A stretch of DNA of 64,000 nucleotides from JAJPKK01 sp963781195 (GTDB taxonomy: Bacteria > Pseudomonadota > Alphaproteobacteria > Rhizobiales > Xanthobacteraceae): contig CAWAEZ010000008.1 in NCBI GenBank assembly GCA_963781195.1, positions 248,001 to 312,000 of the forward strand, in the 5' to 3' direction. Shown piece by piece: positions 17,404 through 26,231 of this stretch; the first letter of the stretch is position 1; each line of letters starts with the position of its first letter. Under the pieces are notes generated by a model. The model saw only the letters and a list, made by a program, of their open reading frames with translations, ran no database searches and was not told the DNA's origin. The translations under genes were made by a program, and so were the position numbers.

Positions 17404-17431
17404 GTTGATCGCAGCGGGTGGATCGCAGCGG
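17404..17431. repeat. 14-bp tandem duplication in an intergenic gap
   Basis: GTTGATCGCAGCGG (17404-17417) is followed directly by GTGGATCGCAGCGG (17418-17431), one mismatch. It lies between two minus-strand genes. Confidence 0.7.
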
Positions 17432-17469
17432 CTCGCGCATCGCTGGGGCAGCGCTCCAAGCAATCGCCT

Positions 17470-18345
17470 TCAATGCCGCGACAGGAATTCGACGACCTTC
17501 TCGTTGAAGACGTCCGGATGTTCCCAGGCGATGGCGTGGCCGGAATCGGGCACGGTCGCCCATTCATGATTTTTCACGTAGGCGGCCCAGATGCGCATCA
17601 GGGCCGGCGGAGCGAGCAGGTCGGCGTCGGCGGCGATGACGAGCGTCGGCGCGGGAATCGTCGCGATCTTCGCGAACGTGTTCGGTGTCCGCAGCGGCTG
17701 ATCGGGCGCTCCCGGCTGGTGGGAGTGTTCGTCGATCTCGATCCAACGCCGGGTGCCTTCCGGATTGGCGCCCCGATAGGAGGGCCCGACCTCCCGGTAG
17801 ACGGCAGGCTGTTTCCTGAGGCCGGGAATTTCGACCCGGGCGACGAAATCGTCCATTTCCTTCTCCGACAGCCGACCGGTGCTCGCACCGACGACGAGGC
17901 TTCGGACCCGCTCCGGCCGCCACGCCGCGTAATCCAGGGCGGCGAACCCGCCGCCGGCGACGCCGAGCAGGTGGAACGGGCCGAGCTTGAGGTGATCGGC
18001 GAGCGCATCGAGATCGCCCGCGATGCTCCCCGGCTGCGGTCCGGTCGCAGAGTCGGCGACGCTGCGGCCCCATCCCCTGCGGTCGAACGCGATGACGCGG
18101 TACCCGGCACGCGAGAATGCGGCAACCTGGCTTTCCCAAACCGCGCTGGTTCCGGTGTTCGCATGCAGCAGGACAACCGGCGTCCCCGGTCCGCCGGTGT
18201 CCGTGAACCAGAGCTTCACGCCGGGGAGTTCGGCAGAGGCGCCGGACGTGGCGGTCTCGGCGGCGGAAGGCCGCCCCATCGACGACGCGAGCGCCAAAGC
18301 GATCATGACCAGACACTGCAATGTCTGCCGGACAAACCTGTGCAT
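17470..18345 (-). CDS. Secreted alpha/beta hydrolase fold protein lacking the Ser nucleophile
   Basis: A 291-aa protein with a signal peptide (about residues 1-29). The fold is clear: LLHANTGTSAVW after strand 3, FDRRGWGRS, a nucleophile-elbow region LLGVAGGGFAAL, an acid in AADADLLAPP and a His in DSGHAIAWEHP. At the elbow the usual GxSxG reads G-V-A-G-G, so Ala130 stands where Ser is expected. It may be a binding protein, use another mechanism, or be inactive. A pseudogene is unlikely because the frame is intact over the full length. Confidence 0.78.
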   Translation of the reverse strand: MHRFVRQTLQCLVMIALALASSMGRPSAAETATSGASAELPGVKLWFTDTGGPGTPVVLLHANTGTSAVWESQVAAFSRAGYRVIAFDRRGWGRSVADSATGPQPGSIAGDLDALADHLKLGPFHLLGVAGGGFAALDYAAWRPERVRSLVVGASTGRLSEKEMDDFVARVEIPGLRKQPAVYREVGPSYRGANPEGTRRWIEIDEHSHQPGAPDQPLRTPNTFAKIATIPAPTLVIAADADLLAPPALMRIWAAYVKNHEWATVPDSGHAIAWEHPDVFNEKVVEFLSRH

Positions 18346-18452
18346 TTCCCGCTCCCAGTAGGTCGTTCACGTTTCTCTCGAGGCGATCTCTTCCGGTCGT
18401 CCCCCCGCGATGAGCCGCGGTCGGCGTGCATGCTGCTGCAACCGTTCATGCG

Positions 18453-18884
18453 TTAGTCCGAATGCCGCACCACGAGCACCGAGCAGGTCGCAAAGCGCAC
18501 CACGTGCCCGGCGTTGGAGCCGAGGAAATAGGTGCGCATGGCCGGGCGGTGCGAGCTCATGACGATGAGATCGGCGTGATAGGTTTTCGCCTCCTCGAGC
18601 ACCTCGTGATAGATGCCGCCCTGGCGGGTCACGATCGCGATGTGGGCGTCGTCGGCGCCGCTTTCCTTGGCGATGATGACGAGCGCTTCCTCGGCCGTCT
18701 GGCGCTGCTGCGCGTCGAAATCGGGCGGGACGTATTCGGCGAGCATCGCCGGCGTCGCCGGCAGCACGTTCAGCAGCCGGATGGTGCCGCCCGACGCCTT
18801 CGAGAGCGAGACCGCGGTTTCGATGGCGGCTTTGGCGAGGTCGGTGTCCGCGAGATCGACGGGAACCAGGATTCGTTTGAACAT
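18453..18884 (-). CDS. Universal stress protein (UspA family)
   Basis: A single Usp domain, 143 aa. It begins with FKRILVPVD and carries the nucleotide-binding signature G-x2-G-x9-S as GSNAGHVVRFATCSVLVV near the C terminus, indicating an ATP-binding member. Cytoplasmic, with a role in stress survival by family. It lies between a secreted hydrolase gene and sixA on the same strand with separate spacing, so probably its own transcript. Confidence 0.9.
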   Translation of the reverse strand: MFKRILVPVDLADTDLAKAAIETAVSLSKASGGTIRLLNVLPATPAMLAEYVPPDFDAQQRQTAEEALVIIAKESGADDAHIAIVTRQGGIYHEVLEEAKTYHADLIVMSSHRPAMRTYFLGSNAGHVVRFATCSVLVVRHSD

Positions 18885-19012
18885 GTCGCCTTCCTTGGAT
18901 GCCTGGCGTGAACGGCGCGCGGCGACCGATTCGGGGGCATCGGAACTCCGTCATCTTCCGGGAGGGCCGGAAGACCGCGTCGGGTGCAACTGTCGCAAGC
19001 CGCCAGGTTTCG

Positions 19013-19540
19013 CTAGCTTGCCTCCGCCGCGATCGCACGGGGGGTGATGAAGCGGTCGAGCCGGCCGAACTCGCGGTGCAGCTTGCTCCAGGCATCGATC
19101 GGGAAATCGATCACCGCCAGCGCTGCGGTCGGATATTTCTCGTTCAGGCGTTCGCGCCGCTCGACGTCGCCGGCGGCGACCAGCAGGCGGGCGGATTCGT
19201 GGAGGCCGGGATTGTGGCCGATCACCAGCAGGCTGTGAACCTCCGCCGCGACGGACCGCACGAGCGACAAAATGGTGTCCGGCGTCGCCTCGTAGAGGCG
19301 GTCGGCATAGAGGATCTCCACCGGCTCCGGAAACCCCTTCTTGATGGCGTCCGCGGTTTGCCGGGTGCGTTTGGCCGGCGAGCACAGGACGAGTTCCGGA
19401 ACCAGCTCGTGCCGCGCGAGATAGACGCTCATGGTCCGGGCATCGACGATGCCGCGGGCATTGAGCGGACGCTCGCGGTCGGGCATTCCCGGCGAGGACC
19501 AGTCCGACTTGGCGTGGCGAAGCAGCATCAACCGTCGCAT
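19013..19540 (-). CDS. sixA: SixA-type phosphohistidine phosphatase
   Basis: A small cytoplasmic phosphatase of the RHG superfamily. The start LMLLRHAKSDW holds the catalytic Arg-His, and the second His is in LVIGHNPGLHE. Length (175 aa) and motif match SixA, which dephosphorylates phosphohistidine on HPt-type proteins or NPr. ATG 19540 is preferred; an in-frame ATG four codons upstream is possible. Divergent from the FAD oxidoreductase gene at 19810. Confidence 0.85.
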   Translation of the reverse strand: MRRLMLLRHAKSDWSSPGMPDRERPLNARGIVDARTMSVYLARHELVPELVLCSPAKRTRQTADAIKKGFPEPVEILYADRLYEATPDTILSLVRSVAAEVHSLLVIGHNPGLHESARLLVAAGDVERRERLNEKYPTAALAVIDFPIDAWSKLHREFGRLDRFITPRAIAAEAS

Positions 19541-19809
19541 GGGCCGCAGCATCGATTTTGTCCGGCCGAAAGTCTACAATCTTATTTGCCCGGGTGGGCG
19601 TAAGCGTGGGGCGTCGGACCGTGGCGGGCGTGGGCCGGGCCGGCGGATACCCCAGTGTCGTGGCGCAGACGCAGGGCAGATCTCGCGCGCGCATCGGCGC
19701 GGGCTTGGCGGCGACCGGCGGGCGTGGTACGGCGCACCTTTCGCGGCCCCCGGCATGGCGCGGCTGGCGCGCGCGGCAGAGGCTTCACGAGGACGGAGTC
19801 GCAGGCTTG

Positions 19810-21342
19810 ATGGAAAGCGCCGATCAGTCCGACTTCGGATCGACCTGGTTCTCACGGGTGACGAGCCTGCCGCCGGCGCGGACGCCGCTCAATTACGAGA
19901 TCGACGTCGACGTCTGCGTCGTCGGCGGCGGCCTCGCCGGCCTCACGGTGGCGCGGGAGGTGGTGCGGCGCGGCTGGTCGGTCGCGCTTCTCGAGGGCAA
20001 GCGAATCGCCTGGAACGCCTCGGGGCGCAACAGCGGCCTGGTGATGCCGGGCTATCCGGCCAATGTGGAAAAGATCGTCGAGCGGATTGGCTTGCCCGCG
20101 GCGCGGTCGTTGTGGACGCTGTCGGAAGCCGGCGTCCGCTGTGTGCGCGACACCATCGGCGCGCTCGGCCTCGACGGCATCGTGCAGGGCCAGGGCTGGC
20201 TCGAGGTTTCCAAATACGACGACAGCGAGACGGCGCTCGCGCGGGCGCGGCTGCTCGCGGAGGAGTTCGGCGTCGAGGTCGAACCGTGGTCGCTGGAGAA
20301 GGTCCGCTCGGTGTTGCGGTCGAACCGCTACTTCGGCGCGATCCATCATCCAAACGCGTTCCAGATCAATCCGCTCGCCTATGCGCTGGCGCTCGCCGAC
20401 GCCACCGAGCGGGCCGGCGTCTTCATGTTCGAGAATACGCCGGCGCTGTCCATCGATCCGGCCGGCGTGCGCAAGCGCATCGCGACGCCCCACGGGCGGG
20501 TGCGTGCCGGCCGCGTCGTGCTCGCCGGCAACGTCCATCTGGGCGCGGTGGCCGAGCAGGTGTCCGGAACGCTGGTCCCGGTCACGGCCTATACCGCCGT
20601 GACCAAGCCGCTGGGGCCGCGCCTCGGTTCGCTCGTCGGCTACCGTGGCATGGTCAGTGATTCCCGCTACGGCAATTATTCGTACCGGATCATCGACGGC
20701 GACCGCCTGATGTGGACCGGCGGGGTGTCGGTCCGGCGGCGCCATGCGAGCCTGATGGCGCGGCGCTTCGCCCGGGCGATCCGCACCACCTATCCGGAGC
20801 TCGGCGCGGTCGCCTTCGAGGATTTCTGGCCCGGCACCATGGGCTTTGCGGTCCACCGCATGCCGCAGATCGGCGAGGTGCAGCCCGGCGTCTGGCTCGC
20901 CAGCGGGTTCGGCGGCCACGGCATCAATACCTCCGCCATCGCCGGCGAGCTCATCGCACGCGCCATCGTCGAGCAGGACCCGACCTGGCAGGCCTTCCTT
21001 CCCTACGAGCTGGTGTGGGCGGGCGGCAGGGGTGGGCGCGCGGTGATCCAGACCATCCTGTCGTCCCGGCATGCCGGCGAGGTCATCGCAGCCAACCTGG
21101 CGCGTCGGCGCGAGGCGCTGCGGGCCAAGCGTGTGCGCGAGGCCGGGGGTGCCGGCGATGACCGCGAGGAACCCACGGAGTTCGTGCGGCGGCCGGCCTA
21201 TCGCATGATCAAGGCGGCGCGCCGGCCGGCGCCGCCGTCGGGCCGGCCCGGTTCCGACGTTCCGATCAACGCCCCTGGCGCCGTGCCGCATGCCAGGCCG
21301 GCCGGGCCGGCACCCGCGCGCGACCCGGAGCAGGCGGTGTAG
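19810..21342 (+). CDS. FAD-dependent oxidoreductase (DAO family, PuuB-like)
   Basis: A 510-aa flavoprotein that probably oxidises an amine or amino acid. The FAD motif VVGGGLAGLTVAREV lies near residue 40 and is followed by LLEGKRIAWNASGRNSGLV. The C-terminal GEVQPGVWLASGFGGHGIN completes the DAO domain. I use ATG 19810; readings from 19558 add a non-homologous leader. A 90-residue Arg/Pro/Ala-rich tail follows the catalytic domain and is unusual. The stop is inside a 30-bp-period duplication (21334-21390). Confidence 0.82.
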   Translation: MESADQSDFGSTWFSRVTSLPPARTPLNYEIDVDVCVVGGGLAGLTVAREVVRRGWSVALLEGKRIAWNASGRNSGLVMPGYPANVEKIVERIGLPAARSLWTLSEAGVRCVRDTIGALGLDGIVQGQGWLEVSKYDDSETALARARLLAEEFGVEVEPWSLEKVRSVLRSNRYFGAIHHPNAFQINPLAYALALADATERAGVFMFENTPALSIDPAGVRKRIATPHGRVRAGRVVLAGNVHLGAVAEQVSGTLVPVTAYTAVTKPLGPRLGSLVGYRGMVSDSRYGNYSYRIIDGDRLMWTGGVSVRRRHASLMARRFARAIRTTYPELGAVAFEDFWPGTMGFAVHRMPQIGEVQPGVWLASGFGGHGINTSAIAGELIARAIVEQDPTWQAFLPYELVWAGGRGGRAVIQTILSSRHAGEVIAANLARRREALRAKRVREAGGAGDDREEPTEFVRRPAYRMIKAARRPAPPSGRPGSDVPINAPGAVPHARPAGPAPARDPEQAV

Positions 21343-21390
21343 CGCCGGACGGTGCGGCGCCAAGCGGTGTGGCGTCGGACGGTGCGGCGC
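21334..21390. repeat. Tandem duplication, about 30-bp period, across a stop codon
   Basis: A 27-bp unit beginning GCGGTGTAGCGCC (21334-21360) recurs at 21364-21390 with two mismatches. The first copy includes the TAG of the FAD oxidoreductase (21340-21342). Confidence 0.8.
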
Positions 21391-21456
21391 TGGGTGGTGA
21401 AGGCGGCGTCGGTTCTTCCGAGCGCGCTTCGATCCGGCGCGACACGTCTGCCCGTA

Positions 21457-22302
21457 TCACCGCCCGTCGCGCCGCGCCATGAAGGCGAGGCGTTCGAACA
21501 GGTGGACGTCCTGCTCGTTCTTGATGAGCGCGCCGTGGAGCGGCGGGATCAGCTTCTTGGGATCGCGTTCGCGCAGCGTGTCGGGGCCGATGTCCTCGAC
21601 CATGAGCAGCTTGAGCCAGTCGAGCAGCTCCGAGGTGGACGGCTTCTTCTTCATGCCGGGCACGTCGCGGATCTCGTAGAACAGTTTGAGGGCTTCGGCG
21701 ACCAGGCGCTGCTTGATGCCGGGGAAATGCACCTCGATGATGGCGCGCATGGTGTCCGCGTCGGGGAACCGGATGTAGTGGAAGAAGCAGCGGCGCAGGA
21801 AGGCGTCGGGCAGCTCCTTCTCGTTGTTGGAGGTGATGACGACGATCGGCCGGCGCCCCGCCTTCACCGTCTCGCCGGTCTCGTAGACGAAGAACTCCAT
21901 GCGGTCGAGCTCGAGCAGCAGGTCGTTGGGAAACTCGATGTCGGCCTTGTCGATCTCGTCGATCAGCAGCACCGGGCGCGCGTCGGCGACGAAGGCGTCC
22001 CACAGCTTGCCGCGGCGGATGTAGTTGCGGATGTCCTTGACGCGGGCGTCGCCGAGCTGGCTGTCGCGCAGCCGCGACACCGCGTCGTATTCGTAGAGGC
22101 CCTGCTGCGCCTTGGTGGTCGACTTCACGTGCCATTCGATGAGCGGCGCGCCGATCGCCTTGGCGACCTCGATGGCGAGCACGGTCTTGCCGGTGCCCGG
22201 CTCGCCCTTGACCAGCAGCGGCCGCTCCAGCGCGATGGCCGCATTGACGGCGACCTTGAGGTCGTCGGTGGCCACATAGGCCGTGGTCCCTTGAAAACGC
22301 AT
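21457..22302 (-). CDS. MoxR family AAA+ ATPase
   Basis: A chaperone-like ATPase that helps metal-cofactor insertion or complex maturation with a von Willebrand A partner. Walker A is GEPGTGKT (near residue 36), Walker B LLIDEIDKAD, sensor ITSNNEKELPDAFLRRC. 281 aa with the C-terminal lid (VPGMKKKPSTSELLDWLK) typical of the CoxD-like branch. The usual CoxE/VWA gene is not adjacent here. Its 3' end converges on the FAD oxidoreductase gene. Confidence 0.9.
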   Translation of the reverse strand: MRFQGTTAYVATDDLKVAVNAAIALERPLLVKGEPGTGKTVLAIEVAKAIGAPLIEWHVKSTTKAQQGLYEYDAVSRLRDSQLGDARVKDIRNYIRRGKLWDAFVADARPVLLIDEIDKADIEFPNDLLLELDRMEFFVYETGETVKAGRRPIVVITSNNEKELPDAFLRRCFFHYIRFPDADTMRAIIEVHFPGIKQRLVAEALKLFYEIRDVPGMKKKPSTSELLDWLKLLMVEDIGPDTLRERDPKKLIPPLHGALIKNEQDVHLFERLAFMARRDGR

Positions 22303-22672
22303 GCGTTCAAAACCCCAGAAATTTCAGATGCGGCCGCACTTATCACGCTTCTCGCTTCCGTGCGGTCTTACATATTGCGATAGCGAACGAAGGGAAGCGA
22401 CGGCCCTGTTGAGTATGCGAATTGCATGCCGATGAACTTACACGTCCCTGACCCAGCGGTTTGCGGACACCTCTCCCCGCGTGCGGGGAGAGGTCGGATC
22501 GCGGAGCGATCCGGGTGAGGGGGCGCTTCCACGAGTCTGAGCTTATGAAACGAATACCATTTTAACCGCTCGGGCTTGTGGCAGGGCCCCTCACCCCAAC
22601 CCTCTCCCCGCAAGAGGGGCGAGGGAGCAGCGGCGTCGTGCAGCGAGATGTGTGCCGGGTTTGCGACCACGC
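22303..22672. other. 370-bp intergenic region dominated by palindromic repeats
   Basis: Between the MoxR gene and the ABC permease stop. The half next to MoxR is moderately AT-rich and probably its promoter. The rest is taken up by an inverted pair of CTCTCCCCGC-type repeats (22469-22624), which also follow the six-gene operon and could end or stabilise its transcript. No gene is seen. Confidence 0.5.
22469..22624. repeat. Inverted pair of CTCTCCCCGC palindromic repeats
   Basis: The left element has ACCTCTCCCCGC / GCGGGGAGAGGT arms plus a second hairpin GGATCGC-GGA-GCGATCC and ends GGGTGAGGGG. The right element (from about 22586) starts CCCCTCACCC, then CCCTCTCCCCGC and GAGGGGCGAGGG, so it is a diverged inverted copy. 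Such repeats are widespread between genes in Rhizobiales. Confidence 0.8.
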
Positions 22673-23530
22673 TCACTCGCCGTGGGTGTCCTTCCACGGG
22701 GCGATCGAGGATTCCACGTGCCGCATCAGCGCCGTCAGCGTCACGCCGAGTAGCATCAGAGTGAGGATCGGCACGAACATCGCCGCCGTGTCGTACTGGT
22801 TGCCGTATTTCACGATCAGGGCGCCGAGCCCGGTGATGGCGGTGAAAAACTCTGCCACCACCATGCCGATGATGGCGCGGCCGACGCCGAGCCGCAGCCC
22901 CGTCATCATGTAGGGCAGCGACGCCGGCAGGATGAACTTGGTGAACAGCTGTCGCTCGGTGGCGTCGAAGGCGAAGCCGACGTCGAGCAGCGGCGGCGGC
23001 ACGTTGCGAACCCCGGCCGCGGTGTTGATGAGGATCGGGAAGATCGCGAGGATCACCACGATGAAGAGCTTGGCCGAGAAGCCGAGCCCGAACCACAGGA
23101 CCACCAGCGGAATGATCGCCACCAGCGGCGTGGCGTAGAGCGCGTTGACGAGCCAATCGGTCGCCGCCTCGACGTCGCGGTAGCGACCGATCACGAGGCC
23201 GATGACGATGCCGAGCACGGCGGCGACGGCAAAGCCGAGCAGCAGCGTGCCGAGGCTGTCGAGGAACGCGGCCGGGAGCTCGCCGCTGCGGATCATGTCC
23301 AGCGCCGACACCGCGATCGCCGTCGGGTAGGACATGAAGAGCGGATTGATCTGCCGGCCGATCACCTCCCAGCCGACCATCACCGCGATGACGGAGACGA
23401 GCCGGATCACCCGGGTGCGGTGGCTCTTCGGCGGCGGCCCGATCTCCTCGATCTCCGGCGCCACGTCCTCGGCGGCGCGGTCGGCGGAAAGCGATACCGC
23501 CTCGGCATGCCGGGTGAGGTTCTCGCTCAT
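22673..23530 (-). CDS. ABC transporter permease (NrtB/SsuC/TauC type)
   Basis: A 285-aa inner-membrane permease with six predicted helices and the cytoplasmic EAA loop (AFDATERQLFTKFILPASLPY). The ATG at 23530 overlaps the TGA of the ATPase gene by four bases (ATGA), so translation is coupled; longer readings run through the ATPase gene and are spurious. Last gene of a six-gene operon. The nitrate/sulfonate/taurine subfamily also carries aromatic and thiamine-precursor substrates, and the neighbours favour an aromatic acid. Confidence 0.9.
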   Translation of the reverse strand: MSENLTRHAEAVSLSADRAAEDVAPEIEEIGPPPKSHRTRVIRLVSVIAVMVGWEVIGRQINPLFMSYPTAIAVSALDMIRSGELPAAFLDSLGTLLLGFAVAAVLGIVIGLVIGRYRDVEAATDWLVNALYATPLVAIIPLVVLWFGLGFSAKLFIVVILAIFPILINTAAGVRNVPPPLLDVGFAFDATERQLFTKFILPASLPYMMTGLRLGVGRAIIGMVVAEFFTAITGLGALIVKYGNQYDTAAMFVPILTLMLLGVTLTALMRHVESSIAPWKDTHGE

Positions 23531-24369
23531 GCGGCCGCCGCGGCGGGGCTGCGGATGAGGTCCCACATCTGCGCGCGCATGGCCTGGAACGCCGGCTCGC
23601 CGCGCAGCAGCGGCAGCTCGGCGCGGGGCCGCGCGAACGGCACCGGGAGCGTCGCCTTGATCCGGCCGGGCTTCGCCCCCAGCACGATGACGCGGTCGCT
23701 CAGATAGATCGCCTCGTCGAGATCGTGGGTGACGAACAGGATGGTCTTGCCGGTCTCGGCATGGATGCGCAGCAGCTCCTTCTGCAGGATCTCGCGGGTC
23801 TGGGCGTCGAGGGCGCTGAACGGCTCGTCCATCAGGAGCACCGCGGGATCGATGGCGAGCGCGCGGGCGAGCCCGATGCGCTGCTGCATGCCGCCCGACA
23901 GCTGATGCGGAAACTGCCGTGCCGCCCCGGACAGCCCGACCAGGGCGAGCAGGCGGTCGGCGGCCTCGCGGCGCCGCGCCGGCGCCACGCCCTGCAGCTC
24001 GAGGCCGAGCTCGACATTGCCGAGCGCGGTCCGCCACGGCAGCAGGTTGGGCTGCTGGAACACGAAGCCGCGGTCGCGGCCGGGGCCTTGCACGGCGCGC
24101 CCGTCGATCCGGATCGCGCCGCGGTCGAGCCGCACCAGGCCCTGTACGATGCGCAGCAGCGTGGTCTTGCCGCAGCCGCTCTCCCCGACCAGCGAGACGA
24201 TCTCGTTCTCGCCGACCGTGAAGGAGACGTGGCGGAGCACCGCCAGCAACGCATCCTTCTCGCCCAGCGCTCCGCGCACGCGAAACGTCTTCGACACGTC
24301 CTCGACGGCGAGCTTGATGCGGTCGGCGACGCGATCGCCGACCTCATCGCCCCGGGCCTGCGCGGTCAT
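23527..24369 (-). CDS. ABC transporter ATP-binding protein (NrtD/SsuB type)
   Basis: The 280-aa ATPase of the same importer. Walker A GESGCGKT, Q-loop FVFQQPNLLPW, signature LSGGMQQR, Walker B VLLMDEPFSALD and H-loop FVTHDLDEA are all present. It starts 16 bp after the Pht5-like gene and overlaps the permease start by four bases. The combination of ATPase and single permease fits the taurine/sulfonate/nitrate class, which uses dimeric permeases. Confidence 0.93.
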   Translation of the reverse strand: MTAQARGDEVGDRVADRIKLAVEDVSKTFRVRGALGEKDALLAVLRHVSFTVGENEIVSLVGESGCGKTTLLRIVQGLVRLDRGAIRIDGRAVQGPGRDRGFVFQQPNLLPWRTALGNVELGLELQGVAPARRREAADRLLALVGLSGAARQFPHQLSGGMQQRIGLARALAIDPAVLLMDEPFSALDAQTREILQKELLRIHAETGKTILFVTHDLDEAIYLSDRVIVLGAKPGRIKATLPVPFARPRAELPLLRGEPAFQAMRAQMWDLIRSPAAAAA

Positions 24370-24385
24370 CGGCGCACCGCGCGAG

Positions 24386-25285
24386 TCAGTCGAGCGCGCG
24401 CATGGTGTCGCCGAACAGCTCGTCGACGGCGATCTTGCGGGGGATCAGGCCCTGCGCGAGCGCGAAGTCGATGACGATCTCGAGCGAGCGCCGGTTCGCC
24501 TCGATGCCGAAGCGCCACGGATCGAGCGCCGGCACGCCGCTCTCGGCGACCGCCGCCTCCTTGGCCTCGCGGAACAGGCGGTAGATCTCGCGCACCACGT
24601 CGGGCCGCGTCTTGGCGAGCTCCTGGCGAATCACCAGCATGTGGTTGATGGGCACGCCGCCATGGCTTTCCGACCATTTGCGGTTCGCCGTCTCGGCATC
24701 GGGGATGAGCGGCTTGAGCCGCGGATCGGGGAACTTGTCGCCGACGATCGCCGCGTCGAGTTCGCCGTCGAGCAGCATCTGGACGAGCTGCTTGCCTTCC
24801 GGGGCGCGCCGGACATTGGCCGGATCGTCGTATTCGGCGACGTGGCCTTCCTCGAAGGTCACCCAGTCGATGCTGTCGAGATCGACGCCGTAGTCCGCGG
24901 CCAGGATGCCGCGCACCCACACGCCGGTGGTCTGGGTATAGGCGCGCACGCCCACCCTCTTGCCGTTGAGCTCGGAGGCCGTCAGCGCCCCGCGCTCGGG
25001 ATTGTAGGCGATGGTGTGGAGCTGGCCGCGGCCCACCACGGTTGCGGGAATGAGCGCGTACGGCTTGCCGTAGGTCCAGGCCTGCAGGAAGGTGACGATG
25101 GCGATCTCGGCGAGGTCGAACTTCGCCTCCCGCACCAGCGGTTTGAAGGCGGTGTTGGAGACCTTCACGTCGGCGAAGTCGAAGTCGACGAGGCTCGAGG
25201 CGAGCTTGCCTTGCTTGAGCGCCATCGCGTTGGGGTAGTTCCCCATCAGGGTGAACAGCTTCACTTTGTCGGGCTTGGTGAGCAT
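24386..25285 (-). CDS. Pht5 (4,5-dihydroxyphthalate decarboxylase)-like protein with a binding-protein fold
   Basis: A 299-aa protein of the type II periplasmic-binding fold without any signal peptide: it begins directly with a KVKLFTLMGNY strand. Segments VGVRAYTQTTGVWVRGILA, DYGVDLDSIDWVTFEEGH and MLLDGELDAAI follow the order I know from 4,5-dihydroxyphthalate decarboxylase. This may be a cytoplasmic decarboxylase rather than the transporter's receptor; the Tat-exported protein at 26232 is the better receptor candidate. A second, diverged copy lies at 38236. Family assignment is moderate; activity is not shown. Confidence 0.65.
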   Translation of the reverse strand: MLTKPDKVKLFTLMGNYPNAMALKQGKLASSLVDFDFADVKVSNTAFKPLVREAKFDLAEIAIVTFLQAWTYGKPYALIPATVVGRGQLHTIAYNPERGALTASELNGKRVGVRAYTQTTGVWVRGILAADYGVDLDSIDWVTFEEGHVAEYDDPANVRRAPEGKQLVQMLLDGELDAAIVGDKFPDPRLKPLIPDAETANRKWSESHGGVPINHMLVIRQELAKTRPDVVREIYRLFREAKEAAVAESGVPALDPWRFGIEANRRSLEIVIDFALAQGLIPRKIAVDELFGDTMRALD

Positions 25286-25309
25286 CTGAAGTTCCTCCGA
25301 ACGGGCCTT

Positions 25310-26179
25310 TTACCGGCTGGCGATCTTGTCGGCCAGCGCCGGATAGAGCGATTGCGCGGTGAGGGCGAAGATCCAGTCCTGGTCCTCCTGGGGCAGCGAC
25401 GCCACCGAGGCCCGCGCCACCGCCAGCAGGTTTTTCAAGGGACCTTCCGATGACGGATAGTTCGAGCCCCAGGCCATCCGGGACGCCCCGAAAGCGCCCA
25501 CCAGCTTGGCGAAGAACGTCTCCGGCGTCGCCTTGCCGTTGCGGCATTCGGCAAAGGTGCGCGGCGTCACCTTGAGGTAGATGCCGGGATATTCCGAGAG
25601 CGCGAACAGGCTCGCCGCCGCCGCATAGGGCGGCCCGTCGCTGAGCACCGGCCGCGCCAGATGGTCGAGGATCACCCGCACCTGCGGGAACCGCTTGACG
25701 AGGTTGATGAGCTGCGGAAACGCCGGGCTCGACATCTGCATGCAGATGGGCATGCCGAGTTCGCCGGCGGTCTGCCAGGCCGGGTAGACCCGCGGGTCGT
25801 CGATCCACTCGGCCTGGGTCGTCATGGTGCTGCCGATGGTGAACAGCCGCATGCCGGTGAGGTTCTTGCTGCGCCAGTGGCGCATGCGCTCCGGCGCATC
25901 GGGCGCAAGCACGTCGACCGAGAACACGCCGGTGAAACGGCCGGGGTATGCGGCGACCGCGTCGGCCACGTAGGAATTGTCGTGACCGTAGCAGGTCGAG
26001 GCCTGCACCAAGGCGGACTTGTCGACACCCGCCTCGTCCATGGCGGCGATCATCTGCTCGTAGGTCACCGGCCGCGTGCGCGACCAGTCGGACTGATGGC
26101 CGCCGAGCGGCGCCAGCGGATAGCGCTTCTCGTCGGCGGCGATGATGTGGGGATGGATGTCGATCGTCTTGGAAGGCAT
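25310..26179 (-). CDS. Cytoplasmic amidohydrolase-2 family enzyme
   Basis: A 289-aa TIM-barrel metal enzyme. The ATG at 26179 follows GGAG by five bases and leads straight into TIDIHPHI, the HxH metal motif; a GTG nine codons upstream is less likely. Other motifs are MQMSSPAFPQL, VILDHLARP and WGSNYPSSEG. The family holds lactonases (LigI) and decarboxylases of aromatic acids. Position between a binding protein and the Pht5-like gene, downstream of a LigJ-type hydratase gene, supports a ring-cleavage pathway role such as lactone hydrolysis. Confidence 0.78.
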   Translation of the reverse strand: MPSKTIDIHPHIIAADEKRYPLAPLGGHQSDWSRTRPVTYEQMIAAMDEAGVDKSALVQASTCYGHDNSYVADAVAAYPGRFTGVFSVDVLAPDAPERMRHWRSKNLTGMRLFTIGSTMTTQAEWIDDPRVYPAWQTAGELGMPICMQMSSPAFPQLINLVKRFPQVRVILDHLARPVLSDGPPYAAAASLFALSEYPGIYLKVTPRTFAECRNGKATPETFFAKLVGAFGASRMAWGSNYPSSEGPLKNLLAVARASVASLPQEDQDWIFALTAQSLYPALADKIASR

Positions 26180-26231
26180 GGGAACTCCGGCAGGGACGCT
26201 GCTCACTCGCCCTTCCTTGAGGGGAGGAGCA

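Noticed and set aside
22469..22624. CRISPR array
   Set aside because: The repeats are two diverged inverted palindromes without regular spacers, and no cas gene is present.
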